Shown here in pieces: positions 24,928-33,945 of a stretch of 64,000 nucleotides of DNA. The notes beneath the pieces were generated by a model, which saw nothing but the letters and a program-made list of their open reading frames with translations, ran no database searches and was not told where the DNA came from. The stretch is from JAYFNU01 sp034933305 (GTDB lineage: Bacteria > Bacillota > Clostridia > Oscillospirales > Ruminococcaceae), in contig JAYFNU010000002.1 in assembly GCA_034933305.1 (NCBI GenBank), positions 1-64,000 of the forward strand. Reading direction: 5' to 3'. Position 1 is the first letter of the stretch; each line of letters begins with the position of its first letter. The translations under genes and the position numbers were made by a program.

Positions 24928-26040
24928 ATGAAAAAGTTCCTTGCATTACTTCTCGTTGCCGCTCTCGCGCTGACGTTCGTCGCGTGCGGCAGCAAGACCA
25001 CGGAAGAAACCCCGGCGACGACCGAAGCGGAAACGTATGACATCGTTTTCTGCGCCGACCTCGGCACGATCAACGACAACGGTTTCAACCAGGGCACTTG
25101 GGAAGGTTGCCAGAAGTACGCCAAAGAGAACAACCTGACCTGCAACTACCTGCAGCCGGCTGAAGATTCCGATGACGCGCGCATCACCATCTTCACGCAG
25201 GCCGTCGAACAGTGGAAAGCGTCGGTCGTCGTGACCTGCGGCTTCCTCTGGGACACCGCGCTGGCGAGTGTTGCCGCGAACTATCCCGACGTTAAGGTCA
25301 TCTTCATCGACGGCGACGCGTCCCTGAACGGCATCACCAACGTTGCTCCGATCAACTTCGCGGAGCAGGAAGTCGGCTTCCTCGCGGGCTATGCCTGCGT
25401 CAAGGAAGGCTATCGCAGCCTCGCGTTCTTCGGCGGCATGGCGGTTCCGGCCGTCATCCGTTTCGGCTATGGCTTTGTTTACGGCGCCGACTATGCGGCG
25501 AAGGAACTCGGCCTTGCGAAGGGCGATGTCAAGATGAAGTACTGGTATTCCGGCGACTTCAACGCGACCCCCGAAAAGGCCACGACAGTGTCCGGCTGGT
25601 ATGAGACGGGTACGGAAGTCGTCTTCTCCTGCGGCGGCAACATCCTCGGCAGCGCCATCTCGGCGGCTGAGGCTGCGGAAGGCCGTTATCTTGTCGGTGT
25701 CGACACCGATGAGGCTGCCAAGTCCGAGCGCATCATCACCTCCGCGATGAAGTCCCTGACGAACGCCACGTATTCCGGCATCACCGCCGCGTATGCGGGC
25801 GGCGCTGACTGGGATGCCATCGGCGGCAAGCTGACGACGTACGGCACGGCCAACAACGGCGTCCAGCTCCCGGACGATTTCTCGAGATTCAAGAACTTCA
25901 CGAAGGCCGACTACGACGCCATCTTTGCGAAGCTGGCGGCGGACGAAGGCGGCATCTCGAGCGCGATCCCGACCGACGCGACCTATGCCACGCCGGACCT
26001 TATCCCGCTTGAGTACGTCACCCTGGAGTTCCTCGGCTAA
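24928..26040 (+). CDS. BMP-family nucleoside-binding lipoprotein
   Basis: 370 residues. Signal peptide with lipobox (LTFVAC, lipid-modified Cys near residue 21), then a Thr/Glu-rich linker and a periplasmic-binding fold of the BMP/Med/PnrA family (IVFCADLGTINDNGFNQGTWEGC, AVEQWKASVVVTCG, INFAEQEVGFLAGYACVKEG, FFGGM). PnrA-like proteins bind purine and pyrimidine nucleosides. Codon use here is less extreme in GC, consistent with high expression. AGGAGG ribosome binding site. The ATPase and permease genes follow. Confidence 0.92.
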   Translation: MKKFLALLLVAALALTFVACGSKTTEETPATTEAETYDIVFCADLGTINDNGFNQGTWEGCQKYAKENNLTCNYLQPAEDSDDARITIFTQAVEQWKASVVVTCGFLWDTALASVAANYPDVKVIFIDGDASLNGITNVAPINFAEQEVGFLAGYACVKEGYRSLAFFGGMAVPAVIRFGYGFVYGADYAAKELGLAKGDVKMKYWYSGDFNATPEKATTVSGWYETGTEVVFSCGGNILGSAISAAEAAEGRYLVGVDTDEAAKSERIITSAMKSLTNATYSGITAAYAGGADWDAIGGKLTTYGTANNGVQLPDDFSRFKNFTKADYDAIFAKLAADEGGISSAIPTDATYATPDLIPLEYVTLEFLG

Positions 26041-26063
26041 TCCCACGCTTTATGTGAGCAATT

Positions 26064-26099
26064 ACGGCAAGAAGGCGCGCTGCGCGCGCCTTCTTGTCG
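26064..26099 (+). promoter_or_regulatory. Intercistronic hairpin after the binding-protein gene
   Basis: A perfect 13 bp stem (CAAGAAGGCGCGC with its complement) and a three-base loop lies between the binding protein and the ATPase gene, without a T-run. Such hairpins protect upstream mRNA and lower downstream expression. Confidence 0.6.
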
Positions 26100-26139
26100 T
26101 ATAGGGCACCTGCTCTAAATTATTATGAAGGTGGAACCT

Positions 26140-27678
26140 ATGGACAATACGGAAAACATCATCGAATTCCGTCACATCACCAAGACGTTCCCGGGCGTCA
26201 TCGCATGCAACGACATCACCCTTGACATCCGCAAGGACGAGATCCACGCACTGCTCGGAGAAAACGGCGCCGGAAAATCGACGCTGATGAGCGTCCTGTT
26301 CGGGATGTACCAGCCGGAGAAGGGCGAAATCGTCCTGCGCGGCAAGCCGACGAAGATCCGCAATCCGCGCGAAGCCACGAACCTCGGCATAGGGATGGTT
26401 CACCAGCATTTTCAGCTTGTCGAAGACTTTACCGTTCTGCAGAACATCATCCTCGGCGAGGAGACGGTAAAGGGCCTGTTCCTTGATATGGCGACATGCC
26501 GGAAAAAGGTCATGGAGCTCAGCGAAAAGTACGGACTTTCCATCGACCCAGACGCCAAGATCGCGGATATCACCGTTGCCATGCAGCAGCGCGTCGAAAT
26601 CCTGAAAATGCTGTACAGACAAGCGGAAATCCTCATCTTCGACGAGCCGACGGCCGTTCTGACGCCGCAGGAGATCGAAGAGCTTATGAATATAATGCGC
26701 GGGCTTGCGCGGGAAGGGCACACGCTGCTGTTCATCTCCCACAAGCTCGACGAGATCAAAAAGGTCTCCGACCGCGTGACCATCCTGCGCCGCGGCAAGC
26801 TCGTCGAAACGCTCGACACGAAGGATGCGACGACGACGCAGATGGGCGAACTGATGGTCGGGCGCGAGGTCAGCTTCACGGTCGACAAGAGCCCCGCGGC
26901 CCCCGGCGACGAGGTGCTGCGCGTCGAGCACATGGTGGTGACCTCCCCGGAGACCAAGAAGAACCTCGTCAACGACCTGAGCTTCAGCGTCCGCCGCGGC
27001 GAGATCGTCTGCCTCGCGGGCATCGACGGCAACGGCCAGTCCGAGATCATCTACGCGCTGACGGGCCTGATGCCCATGAACAGCGGCAAGCTTCTGTTCA
27101 ACGGCAAGGACGTCACCAACGCATCCGTGCGCGAGCGCAACCTCGCGGTCATGTCGCACATCCCGGAGGACCGCCACAAATACGGCCTCGTGCTCGACTA
27201 CGACCTCGCGAGCAACCTCGCGCTGAAGAATTACTACAAAAAAGATTTCCAGAAAGCCGGTTTCCTCGACTTCGGAAAGATCAACAGCTACGCCGACGGG
27301 CTCATCGAGCGCTTCGATATCCGCTCCGGCCAGGGCGGCCGCACAATGGCCCGCAGCATGTCCGGCGGCAACCAGCAGAAAGCGATCGTCGCGCGGGAGA
27401 TCGACCAGAATCCCGATCTGCTCGTCGCGGTGCAGCCGACGCGCGGCCTCGACGTCGGCGCCATCGAGTACATCCACAAACAGCTCGTCGCCCAGCGCGA
27501 CGCAGGCCGCGGTGTTCTGCTGATGTCGTTCGAACTCGACGAGGTCATGGACGTCTCCGACCGCGTGCTCGTCATCTTTGAAGGCGAGCTCATGGGCGAT
27601 CTCGACCCGAAAAAGGTGTCGGTCGAGGAGGTCGGCCTGTACATGGCCGGCGTGAAGAGGGAGGCGAAAAAGGCATGA
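26140..27678 (+). CDS. Nucleoside ABC transporter, double ATPase subunit
   Basis: 512 residues with two ABC domains. NBD1: Walker A GENGAGKST near residue 38, Walker B ILIFDEPTAVLT, signature degenerate (ITVAMQQRVEILK). NBD2: degenerate Walker A region GIDGNGQSE, signature SMSGGNQQKAIVARE, then DLLVAVQPTRGLDVGA. This is the RbsA/NupA/YufO layout used with BMP-type importers. ATG 26140 with AAGGTGG is preferred over ATG 26125. The next gene overlaps by four bases. Confidence 0.92.
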   Translation: MDNTENIIEFRHITKTFPGVIACNDITLDIRKDEIHALLGENGAGKSTLMSVLFGMYQPEKGEIVLRGKPTKIRNPREATNLGIGMVHQHFQLVEDFTVLQNIILGEETVKGLFLDMATCRKKVMELSEKYGLSIDPDAKIADITVAMQQRVEILKMLYRQAEILIFDEPTAVLTPQEIEELMNIMRGLAREGHTLLFISHKLDEIKKVSDRVTILRRGKLVETLDTKDATTTQMGELMVGREVSFTVDKSPAAPGDEVLRVEHMVVTSPETKKNLVNDLSFSVRRGEIVCLAGIDGNGQSEIIYALTGLMPMNSGKLLFNGKDVTNASVRERNLAVMSHIPEDRHKYGLVLDYDLASNLALKNYYKKDFQKAGFLDFGKINSYADGLIERFDIRSGQGGRTMARSMSGGNQQKAIVAREIDQNPDLLVAVQPTRGLDVGAIEYIHKQLVAQRDAGRGVLLMSFELDEVMDVSDRVLVIFEGELMGDLDPKKVSVEEVGLYMAGVKREAKKA

Positions 27679-28814
27679 GCGGCAAGACGAAAGAGATCCG
27701 CAAGCGCAAAAAGACCTTTGAGGACTACACAAGTCTGATTTCATCGCTGATCGCCATCGTGGGCGGCATGCTCGTCGCGCTCATCGTCCTGATGCTTTCC
27801 AACCCGGCGACGGGCTGGGGCGGCTTTAAGATGCTGCTGCTGGGCGGAACGCCGTACGGCGGCGTCAAGAGCCTCGGCGACATGCTCTACTTTGCGACCC
27901 CCATCATGTGCACCGGCGTCGCGCTGTGCCTCGCGTTCAAGACCGGCGTGTTCAACATCGGCGGACCGGGCCAGTATATCATCGGCGCGTATTTCGCCAT
28001 CTGGACCGCGATCAAGATGGACGGGAAAGTCACCGGCGTGCTCGGATGGCTCATCCCCGTGCTCGTGTCGTTCGTCGCGGGCGCTCTCTGGGCGCTCGTC
28101 CCCGGCATCCTGCGCGCCTACTTCAACGTCAACGTCGTCATCAGCACGATCATGTTCAACTACATCGCGATGTACTATTCGGTCTACTGGGTCCGGACGT
28201 TCATCTACGATCAGCTGCGCGGCCAGAGCCTGCCGGTGCCGGCGGCGAGCCGTCTGCCCAAGACGTTCCTCGCGTCCATCACCAACAACAGCAGCGCGGA
28301 CATGGGCATCTTCATCGCCGTTCTCGCGGCGATCATCGTGTGGATCATCCTCGACAAGACGGTGCTCGGCTTCGAGCTGAAGGCCTGCGGCATGAACGCC
28401 GACGCCTGCCGCTACGCCGGCATCAAATCGAAGCGCAACATCATGACGGCCATCCTGCTGTCCGGCGGCCTTTGCGGCCTCGGCGGCGGCCTGCACTATC
28501 TGACGACGTCAGGCGTCTATATCAAGGTCGTGGAGCAGTCCGCAAGCGAGGGCTTCACCGGAATCGCCGTCGCCTGCCTTGCGAACAACAACCCCATCGG
28601 CGCCATCTTCTCCGCGCTGTATATGGCCTTCCTCACGGTGGGCGGCCAGTACATGCAGCTGTTCGGTTTCCAGAAGGAGATCGTCAGCATCATCACCGGC
28701 GTTGTCATCTACTTCTCCGCGTTCGTGCTGCTGCTGCGTGAAAAGCTCAACGGCGCGGCGGCAAAGGTTCGTCTCAAACGGACGGAAACGCTGGAAGGGG
28801 GCACGGAAGAATGA
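27675..28814 (+). CDS. Nucleoside ABC transporter permease 1
   Basis: 379 residues with about nine hydrophobic segments; GVALCLAFKTGVFNIGGPGQYIIGAYFA and the late ACGMNADACRYAGIKSKRNIMTAILLSGGLCGLGG are typical of the BMP-importer permease family (YufP/NupB-like, branched-chain permease fold). The AGIKSKR loop is the contact with the ATPase. Overlaps the ATPase and permease 2 genes by four bases each, indicating translational coupling. Confidence 0.92.
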   Translation: MSGKTKEIRKRKKTFEDYTSLISSLIAIVGGMLVALIVLMLSNPATGWGGFKMLLLGGTPYGGVKSLGDMLYFATPIMCTGVALCLAFKTGVFNIGGPGQYIIGAYFAIWTAIKMDGKVTGVLGWLIPVLVSFVAGALWALVPGILRAYFNVNVVISTIMFNYIAMYYSVYWVRTFIYDQLRGQSLPVPAASRLPKTFLASITNNSSADMGIFIAVLAAIIVWIILDKTVLGFELKACGMNADACRYAGIKSKRNIMTAILLSGGLCGLGGGLHYLTTSGVYIKVVEQSASEGFTGIAVACLANNNPIGAIFSALYMAFLTVGGQYMQLFGFQKEIVSIITGVVIYFSAFVLLLREKLNGAAAKVRLKRTETLEGGTEE

Positions 28815-29767
28815 GCCTGTTCTACTTTATCTGCCGCTACTTTATGTACTTCTTCATCCCGCTTCTCGTGGCGGCGACCGGCGGCCTGTTCTCGGAGCGC
28901 AGCGGCGTCATCAACATGGCCCTCGATTCCATCATGGTCTTCTCCGCGATGTGGGGCGTTTTCTTCCTCAAGGCGCTTGAGGGCAAGATGAACCCGCAGC
29001 TGGCGCTCATCCTCGCGCTGCTGCTGTCGGCGGCGACCGGCGTGCTGTTCGCGCTGCTGCTCGCCTACGCGGCCATCACCCTGCGCGCCAATCAGACCAT
29101 CGCCGCCATGGCGCTGAACACCTTCGCGCCCGCGTTCTGCATTTTCTACGCGCGCCTCGTCAACAGCGGCAATGAGAACATCGCCTTCTCGAACCTCTAT
29201 CGCTTCGACAAGGTGCCGGTCCTGGGCGACATCCCCGTGATCGGCCCGATGTTCTTCCAGAACGCTTACATCACGACCTACATCGGCATCGCGCTGTTCA
29301 TCGTCTCCGCCATCGTCATCAACAAGACGCGCTTCGGCCTTCGCCTTTGCGCATGCGGCGAAAATCCGCAGGCGGCGGACTCCCTGGGCATCAACGTCTA
29401 CAAGCAGCGCTACAAGGCGCTGATCCTGTCCGGCGCGCTCGCCGGCATGAGCGGCCTGATGTATATCGTCCCGATCTCCGCGGCGTACAGCTGCACGGTC
29501 GCCGGCTACGGCTATCTCGCCATGTCGGTGCTGATCTTCGGCCAGTGGCGCCCGAGATCGCTCATCATCGCGGCGGCGTTCTTCAGCCTTTGCAAGACGC
29601 TCGCGGCCGCGTACACCAGCATCCCCTTCCTCGCCTCCCTGCCGCTGCCCGATGCGTTCTATAAGAGCGTTCCGTATATTGTGACGCTCATTGCGCTGGC
29701 CTTCACGTCCAAGCACTCCCATTCGCCGAAGGCCAACGGCCAGCCGTACGACCAGGGCAAGAGATAA
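28811..29767 (+). CDS. Nucleoside ABC transporter permease 2
   Basis: 318 residues, about eight hydrophobic segments; LVAATGGLFSERSGVINMALDSIMVFSAMWGVFF and FGLRLCACGENPQAADSLGINVYKQRYKALILSGALAGMSG are typical of the second BMP-importer permease (YufQ/NupC-like). Forms the heterodimeric channel with permease 1. Last gene of the importer operon, followed by a terminator. Confidence 0.92.
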   Translation: MSLFYFICRYFMYFFIPLLVAATGGLFSERSGVINMALDSIMVFSAMWGVFFLKALEGKMNPQLALILALLLSAATGVLFALLLAYAAITLRANQTIAAMALNTFAPAFCIFYARLVNSGNENIAFSNLYRFDKVPVLGDIPVIGPMFFQNAYITTYIGIALFIVSAIVINKTRFGLRLCACGENPQAADSLGINVYKQRYKALILSGALAGMSGLMYIVPISAAYSCTVAGYGYLAMSVLIFGQWRPRSLIIAAAFFSLCKTLAAAYTSIPFLASLPLPDAFYKSVPYIVTLIALAFTSKHSHSPKANGQPYDQGKR

Positions 29768-29790
29768 GCATTCCCCCAACAATTCAAACA

Positions 29791-29852
29791 ACAAAAGGAA
29801 TTTGCCGGGCTTTCACGCACACGAAACCCGCGCAGGTTCCTTTTGTCTTTTT
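29791..29852 (+). terminator. Terminator of the nucleoside ABC operon
   Basis: ACAAAAGGAA and TTCCTTTTGT pair around an inner CGGG..CCCG hairpin, followed by CTTTTT. Confidence 0.8.
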
Positions 29853-29867
29853 ATGAGGTGAAATACG

Positions 29868-30686
29868 ATGCAGTATCTGAAGAACAGGCCGCTGACGGAC
29901 GGCGACGGGCGGCTCAAATTCACGGGCCGCCGGCCGGGCGAGCTCGCGCCGACCGTGCTCATGCCCGGCGATCCGCAGCGCAGCAAGATCATTTCCGAGT
30001 ATTTCAAAAAGGCCGATTTCGTCGGCCAGCGCAGCACCTTTGCCGCCTATACGGGCGAGACCGGCGACGGAACGCCCCTCTCGGTCGTGTCGTCCGGCAT
30101 GGGGTGCATGTGCGTTTCCGTCGCGCTCGAGGAATTCGCGCAGCTCGGCGTGCGCAGCGTCATCCGCGTGGGCACCTGCGCGGGCATCCAGCCCGAGATC
30201 CAGCCCGGCACGCTGATGATCGCGAGCGGCTGCGTGCGCGGCGAGGGCGCGTCCTACGAATATGCGCCGCCCGAGTTCCCCGCGGTCGCCGATCACCGGC
30301 TCGTGTCGGCGCTTGCGGCGGCCTGCGCCGAGTTCGGCGAGACGCCCGACATCGGGCTCTACCGCGCGCACGACTCCTTCTATATGGAATCCATGGCGGC
30401 CCACGAGGGCCTCAGGCAGCGCATGCAGATCTGGCAGGACACCAACGTGCGCGCGGTCGAGAACGAGAGCGGCACGCTGTTCACGATGGGCTACCTGCTG
30501 GGCATCCGCACCGCGACGATCTGCGTCGCGCTCGGCTACATGCTCGCCGATCACGACATGTTCGACGCGAACATCTATCCGGCCTACAAGGATCCGGATT
30601 TCCTCAAAAAGCGCATCGAGGTCGCGAGCCGCGTTTCCATCCGCGCCGCGGAGATCCTGCGGCAGCGGGAAAAGGAGGGGAGATAA
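29868..30686 (+). CDS. Nucleoside phosphorylase, canonical copy A2
   Basis: 272 residues, closest in pattern to copy A1 (20738-21571): PGDPQRSKII at 33-42, R100 in VIRVGTCAGI, SSGMGCMCVSVALEEF, SGCVRGEGASYEYAPPEFPAVAD, GLYRAHDSFY, AVENESGTLF. All phosphate-site residues are intact. GAGGTG ribosome binding site after the ABC terminator; no separate strong promoter was seen, so some readthrough from the importer operon is likely. Followed by its divergent partner B2 after two bases. Confidence 0.88.
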   Translation: MQYLKNRPLTDGDGRLKFTGRRPGELAPTVLMPGDPQRSKIISEYFKKADFVGQRSTFAAYTGETGDGTPLSVVSSGMGCMCVSVALEEFAQLGVRSVIRVGTCAGIQPEIQPGTLMIASGCVRGEGASYEYAPPEFPAVADHRLVSALAAACAEFGETPDIGLYRAHDSFYMESMAAHEGLRQRMQIWQDTNVRAVENESGTLFTMGYLLGIRTATICVALGYMLADHDMFDANIYPAYKDPDFLKKRIEVASRVSIRAAEILRQREKEGR

Positions 30687-30688
30687 CC

Positions 30689-31450
30689 ATGGCCTTCAAA
30701 AGTCAGAGAATGGTCCACGCGGACGGCCGGATGCATCATCTCGGCACGCTCGAATGCGACGTCGCGCCCGTCATGCTGCTCACGGCGGGCGTCGAGGAGG
30801 TGCGGGACATCGCCGCGCTGCTCGACAGATCCGAGGAGCGCGCGCTCTACCGCGAGTATCTCACCTGCAAGGGCGAAAAGGACGGCGTGCCCGTCGGCGT
30901 CATGTCGTCGGGACACGGCTGCATGCCCATGGCCATCGCGGTCGAGGAACTCAACCATCTCGGCGTCAAGACGCTGCTCAAGGTCGGGGCCGGCGCGGCC
31001 GTCATAAGCGGCATAAAACCGGGCACGATAGTCATACCGACCGCCGCGGTGCGCGGCGAGGGTGCGACGAAGGAATACGTGGGGCTCGAGTATCCGGCGG
31101 TCGCCGATATGGCGCTGCTCGACACCGTCATCGACGCGGCCTACGCCGCCGGCGAGCAGCCCCTGTGCGGGGTCGTGCGCAGCCACGACGCCTACTACGC
31201 GGAGAACCCCGTCGCGTCCGGCGCGGCGGAAAAGAACGACCGCTGGGCGCAGCTCGGCGTGCTGCTGACGGAAAACGAGCTGTCCTCGATGTTCGTCGTC
31301 TCGTCGATCCTGCGCCTTCGCGCGGCGGGCGTCTGCGTCGTCGAGGAGAACCTCGCCGACGGCACGGCGCTGTCCGCGCAGGAGCTGAAGCAGCGGCTCG
31401 CCGTCTGCTACGGCATCGCGCTCGCCGCCGCCGTGAAATCGGGCCGGTAA
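30689..31450 (+). CDS. Nucleoside phosphorylase-family protein, divergent copy B2
   Basis: 253 residues, paralogue of B1 (21568-22368): MMHHLG-like start, LYREYLTCKGEKDGVPVGVMSSGHGCMPMAIAVEEL. The phosphate loop is TAGVEE (32-37), with no Gly-Asp-Pro and no Arg, and the RVGT Arg is Lys (K98 in LLKVGAGAAV). The ribose Glu segment is changed to LLTENELSSMF. It therefore looks unable to bind phosphate in the usual way. AAAGGAGGGG upstream; expressed with A2. Confidence 0.8.
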   Translation: MAFKSQRMVHADGRMHHLGTLECDVAPVMLLTAGVEEVRDIAALLDRSEERALYREYLTCKGEKDGVPVGVMSSGHGCMPMAIAVEELNHLGVKTLLKVGAGAAVISGIKPGTIVIPTAAVRGEGATKEYVGLEYPAVADMALLDTVIDAAYAAGEQPLCGVVRSHDAYYAENPVASGAAEKNDRWAQLGVLLTENELSSMFVVSSILRLRAAGVCVVEENLADGTALSAQELKQRLAVCYGIALAAAVKSGR

Positions 31451-31451
31451 A

Positions 31452-31480
31452 TTGACTTACAGCGCTGAAAAGGGTAAAAT
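31452..31480 (+). promoter_or_regulatory. Promoter of EctB-like aminotransferase
   Basis: TTGACT (31452-31457), 17 bp, TAAAAT (31475-31480); 61 bp before the TTG start. Confidence 0.75.
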
Positions 31481-31541
31481 GAAAAATAACCGCACAGCGG
31501 CGTTTCGTGTTTGAAGTATTCTGATAAGAGGAGAAACCATC

Positions 31542-32792
31542 TTGAACACAAAGCCTTTTGAAGCGTATGAATCCGAGGTCCGCTCCTATTGCCGCCGTTT
31601 TCCGGCGGTGTTCACGAAGGCCAAGGGCTCAAAATACTGGGACGAGGACGGCAACGAGTACATCGACTTTTTCAACGGCGCCGGCGCGCTCAACTACGGC
31701 CACAACAACGAGGAGATCAAGGGCCAGCTGATCGATTATCTCGAATCCGACGGCGTGCTGCACGCGCTCGACATGTACACCGTGCCGAAGCGTGAGTTCA
31801 TCGAGACGTTCGAGAGCAAGATCCTCAAGCCGCGCGGGCTCGATTATAAGATCATGTTCACCGGACCGACGGGCACCAATGCCGTCGAAGCGGCGCTCAA
31901 GCTCGCCCGCAAGGTGAAAAAGCGTCCCGGCGTTTTCGCGCTCATGGGCGCATTCCATGGCATGACGCTCGGCGCGCTGGCGCTCACGACCGATGCCGAC
32001 TCCCGCGGCGGCGCGGGCGTGCCGCTCGACAACGTCACGCATGTCCCGGCCCCCGGCATGTTCGAGGGGCTTGACACGATCGCCTATATGCAGACGCTCA
32101 TCGACGACGACCATTCCGGCGTCGAAAGACCGTCGGCGCTCGTCATCGAAACGATCCAGGCGGAGGGCGGCGTCAACGTCATGCCCGTCCAGTGGCTGCG
32201 CGACGTGCGCGCCTTCTGCGACCGCAACGACATTCTGCTCATCGTCGATGATATCCAGGTCGGCGTCGGCCGCAGCGGCTATTTCTTCTCCTTCGAGCGC
32301 GCGGGCATCGTGCCCGACATCGTCACGCTGTCGAAATCCATCGGCGGCTACGGCATGCCCATGGCGCTGACGCTGTTCCGGCCCGAGCTCGACATCTGGA
32401 CCCCCGGCGAGCACAACGGAACCTTCCGCGGCAACCAGCTGTCCATCGTCGCCGCGCGCGCGGGCATCGATTATTTCGTCGCCCACCGCATCGACGAGGA
32501 GGCCCGCCGCAAGGGCGAGATCATCCGCGGCTTCCTTGAAAAGGAAGTCCTGCCGCTCGACAGCCGCCTGCAGGTGCGCGGCATCGGCATGATCTGGGGC
32601 GTCGATTTCTCCGGCGTCGGCGACAAGATGTGCGGCAAGGTGCTGTCGTCCTGCTTCAAGAAAAAAGTCGTCATCGAGAGCGCGGGGCGCAAAAACGCCG
32701 TGCTCAAGATCATGGCGGCGCTGACGATCGAAGACGACGTGCTGCTCGACGGTCTCGGGAGACTCCGCGACGCGATCCGCGAGAATCTGTAA
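31542..32792 (+). CDS. Class III aminotransferase, diaminobutyrate (EctB-like)
   Basis: 416 residues. PLP fold type I, class III: TGPTGTNAVEAALKLARK, GAFHGMTLGALALT, VDDIQVGVGRSG and the Schiff-base lysine in TLSKSIGGYGMPMAL (near residue 268). The pattern FETFESKILKPRGLDYKIMFTGPTGTN is that of diaminobutyrate:2-oxoglutarate aminotransferases (EctB). No ectA or ectC is nearby, so ectoine synthesis is not supported; diaminobutyrate or a related omega-amine may serve another route. TTG start behind AGAGGAGA. Single gene with its own promoter and terminator. Confidence 0.85.
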   Translation: MNTKPFEAYESEVRSYCRRFPAVFTKAKGSKYWDEDGNEYIDFFNGAGALNYGHNNEEIKGQLIDYLESDGVLHALDMYTVPKREFIETFESKILKPRGLDYKIMFTGPTGTNAVEAALKLARKVKKRPGVFALMGAFHGMTLGALALTTDADSRGGAGVPLDNVTHVPAPGMFEGLDTIAYMQTLIDDDHSGVERPSALVIETIQAEGGVNVMPVQWLRDVRAFCDRNDILLIVDDIQVGVGRSGYFFSFERAGIVPDIVTLSKSIGGYGMPMALTLFRPELDIWTPGEHNGTFRGNQLSIVAARAGIDYFVAHRIDEEARRKGEIIRGFLEKEVLPLDSRLQVRGIGMIWGVDFSGVGDKMCGKVLSSCFKKKVVIESAGRKNAVLKIMAALTIEDDVLLDGLGRLRDAIRENL

Positions 32793-32801
32793 AACGCGCA
32801 G

Positions 32802-32837
32802 CGGCAGCGGCGATCGAAGACCGCCGCTGCCGTTTTC
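32802..32837 (+). terminator. Terminator after EctB-like gene
   Basis: CGGCAGCGGCG and CGCCGCTGCCG stem with a nine-base loop, then TTTTC. Confidence 0.85.
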
Positions 32838-32871
32838 ATGTCCGCAAAAAATGGGATGGGGTTGGGAAAGT

Positions 32872-33891
32872 ATGGATCTTCGCTATCTGCGGCGCGTCGT
32901 GGGCGGCGCGTCGTTCGGCAAGGCGGCCGAAGCCGTTGACGCCGTGCACGAGAAAACCGGCCGGCCGAAGGCGCTCATCGCCCTCGACATGGCGGGCTGC
33001 CTTGCGCGCTACGGCGCGGGCTACAAGGATTATCTCATTTTCGAGTTCTACGCGATGAACGCGCGGGAGCGCGCGACGTACATGACGCGGTTCAAGAACC
33101 GAAAGCTCATCACCGCGCTCAACGACCAGGCCTATTCCTATATCTTCGACAAAAAGAACGTCTTCGACGAGCGCTTCCGGGATTTTCTCGGCCGCGAGGT
33201 GATCGACCTCGCAAAGACCGATTTCCCGGCGTTCGAGCGCTTTTACGCCGGAAAGACGGCCATTTTCGCGAAGCCGTACTCGGGCGAGAGCGGCAAGGGC
33301 ATCGAAAAGCTCAAGACGGCCGACTTTGCCGACGCGGCGGCCGCCTGGGCCTATGTCACCGATCCCGCGAAGAATTTCGGCGTGCTCGAAGAGCCCATCG
33401 TGCAGCACGAGGCCGCGAGCAGGATCTATCCCTGCGCGATCAACTGCTTCCGCATCGTCACGATGGTCTGGAAGGGCGAGCCGTACATCCTTTACGCCGT
33501 GTTCAAGATGGGCAACGGCGGCCGCTTCATCGACAATCTCGACAACGGCGGTGTCTGCTGCCACTTCGATCTCGACAAGGGGGAGATCTGCGGGCGGGGC
33601 CACACGCAGCAGCTCGTATGCTACGACGCGCACCCCTATACCGGCATCCCCTTCGCCGGCTACAAGCTGCCCTACATGGACGAGGTCAAGGCGCTCGTGA
33701 AAAAGGCGGCGCTCGTCGTGCCCCAGATCCGCTATGTCGGCTGGGACGTCTGCCTGACGCCGACGGGGCCCGCGATCGTCGAGGGGAACGATTTCCCCGG
33801 CTACGACTTTCCGCAGCTGCCCGACCCGGACAAGCCGCGCGTCGGCCTGCTCGGGCAGATCCGGGCGATCATCCCCGATTTCAAGCTGTAA
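32872..33891 (+). CDS. ATP-grasp protein (sugar-transfer-associated type)
   Basis: 339 residues. Pattern of the ATP-grasp family often found with sugar-transfer and exopolysaccharide genes: IFAKPYSGESGKGIEKL (nucleotide lysine and Gly-rich loop), EPIVQHEAASRIYPCAINCFRIVTMV, KMGNGGRFIDNLDNGG, and the metal-binding end GWDVCLTPTGPAIVEGNDFPGYD. It should join a carboxylate and an amine using ATP; substrates unknown. The start is not certain: ATG 32872 has only a close GGGAAAG, while ATG 32851 has no ribosome binding site. Stands alone between two terminators. Confidence 0.8.
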   Translation: MDLRYLRRVVGGASFGKAAEAVDAVHEKTGRPKALIALDMAGCLARYGAGYKDYLIFEFYAMNARERATYMTRFKNRKLITALNDQAYSYIFDKKNVFDERFRDFLGREVIDLAKTDFPAFERFYAGKTAIFAKPYSGESGKGIEKLKTADFADAAAAWAYVTDPAKNFGVLEEPIVQHEAASRIYPCAINCFRIVTMVWKGEPYILYAVFKMGNGGRFIDNLDNGGVCCHFDLDKGEICGRGHTQQLVCYDAHPYTGIPFAGYKLPYMDEVKALVKKAALVVPQIRYVGWDVCLTPTGPAIVEGNDFPGYDFPQLPDPDKPRVGLLGQIRAIIPDFKL

Positions 33892-33893
33892 AT

Positions 33894-33927
33894 TAAAAAG
33901 CGGCGGCCGGAAGGCCGCCGCTTTTGT
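33894..33927. terminator. Terminator between ATP-grasp and SDR genes
   Basis: GCGGCGGCC-GGAA-GGCCGCCGC with A-run before and TTTTG after; serves both converging genes. Confidence 0.9.
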
Positions 33928-33945
33928 CAGGCGGGGAAGACGGCA

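Noticed and set aside
31542..32792. Ectoine biosynthesis locus
   Set aside because: Only an EctB-like enzyme is present; no ectA, ectC or transporter is nearby.
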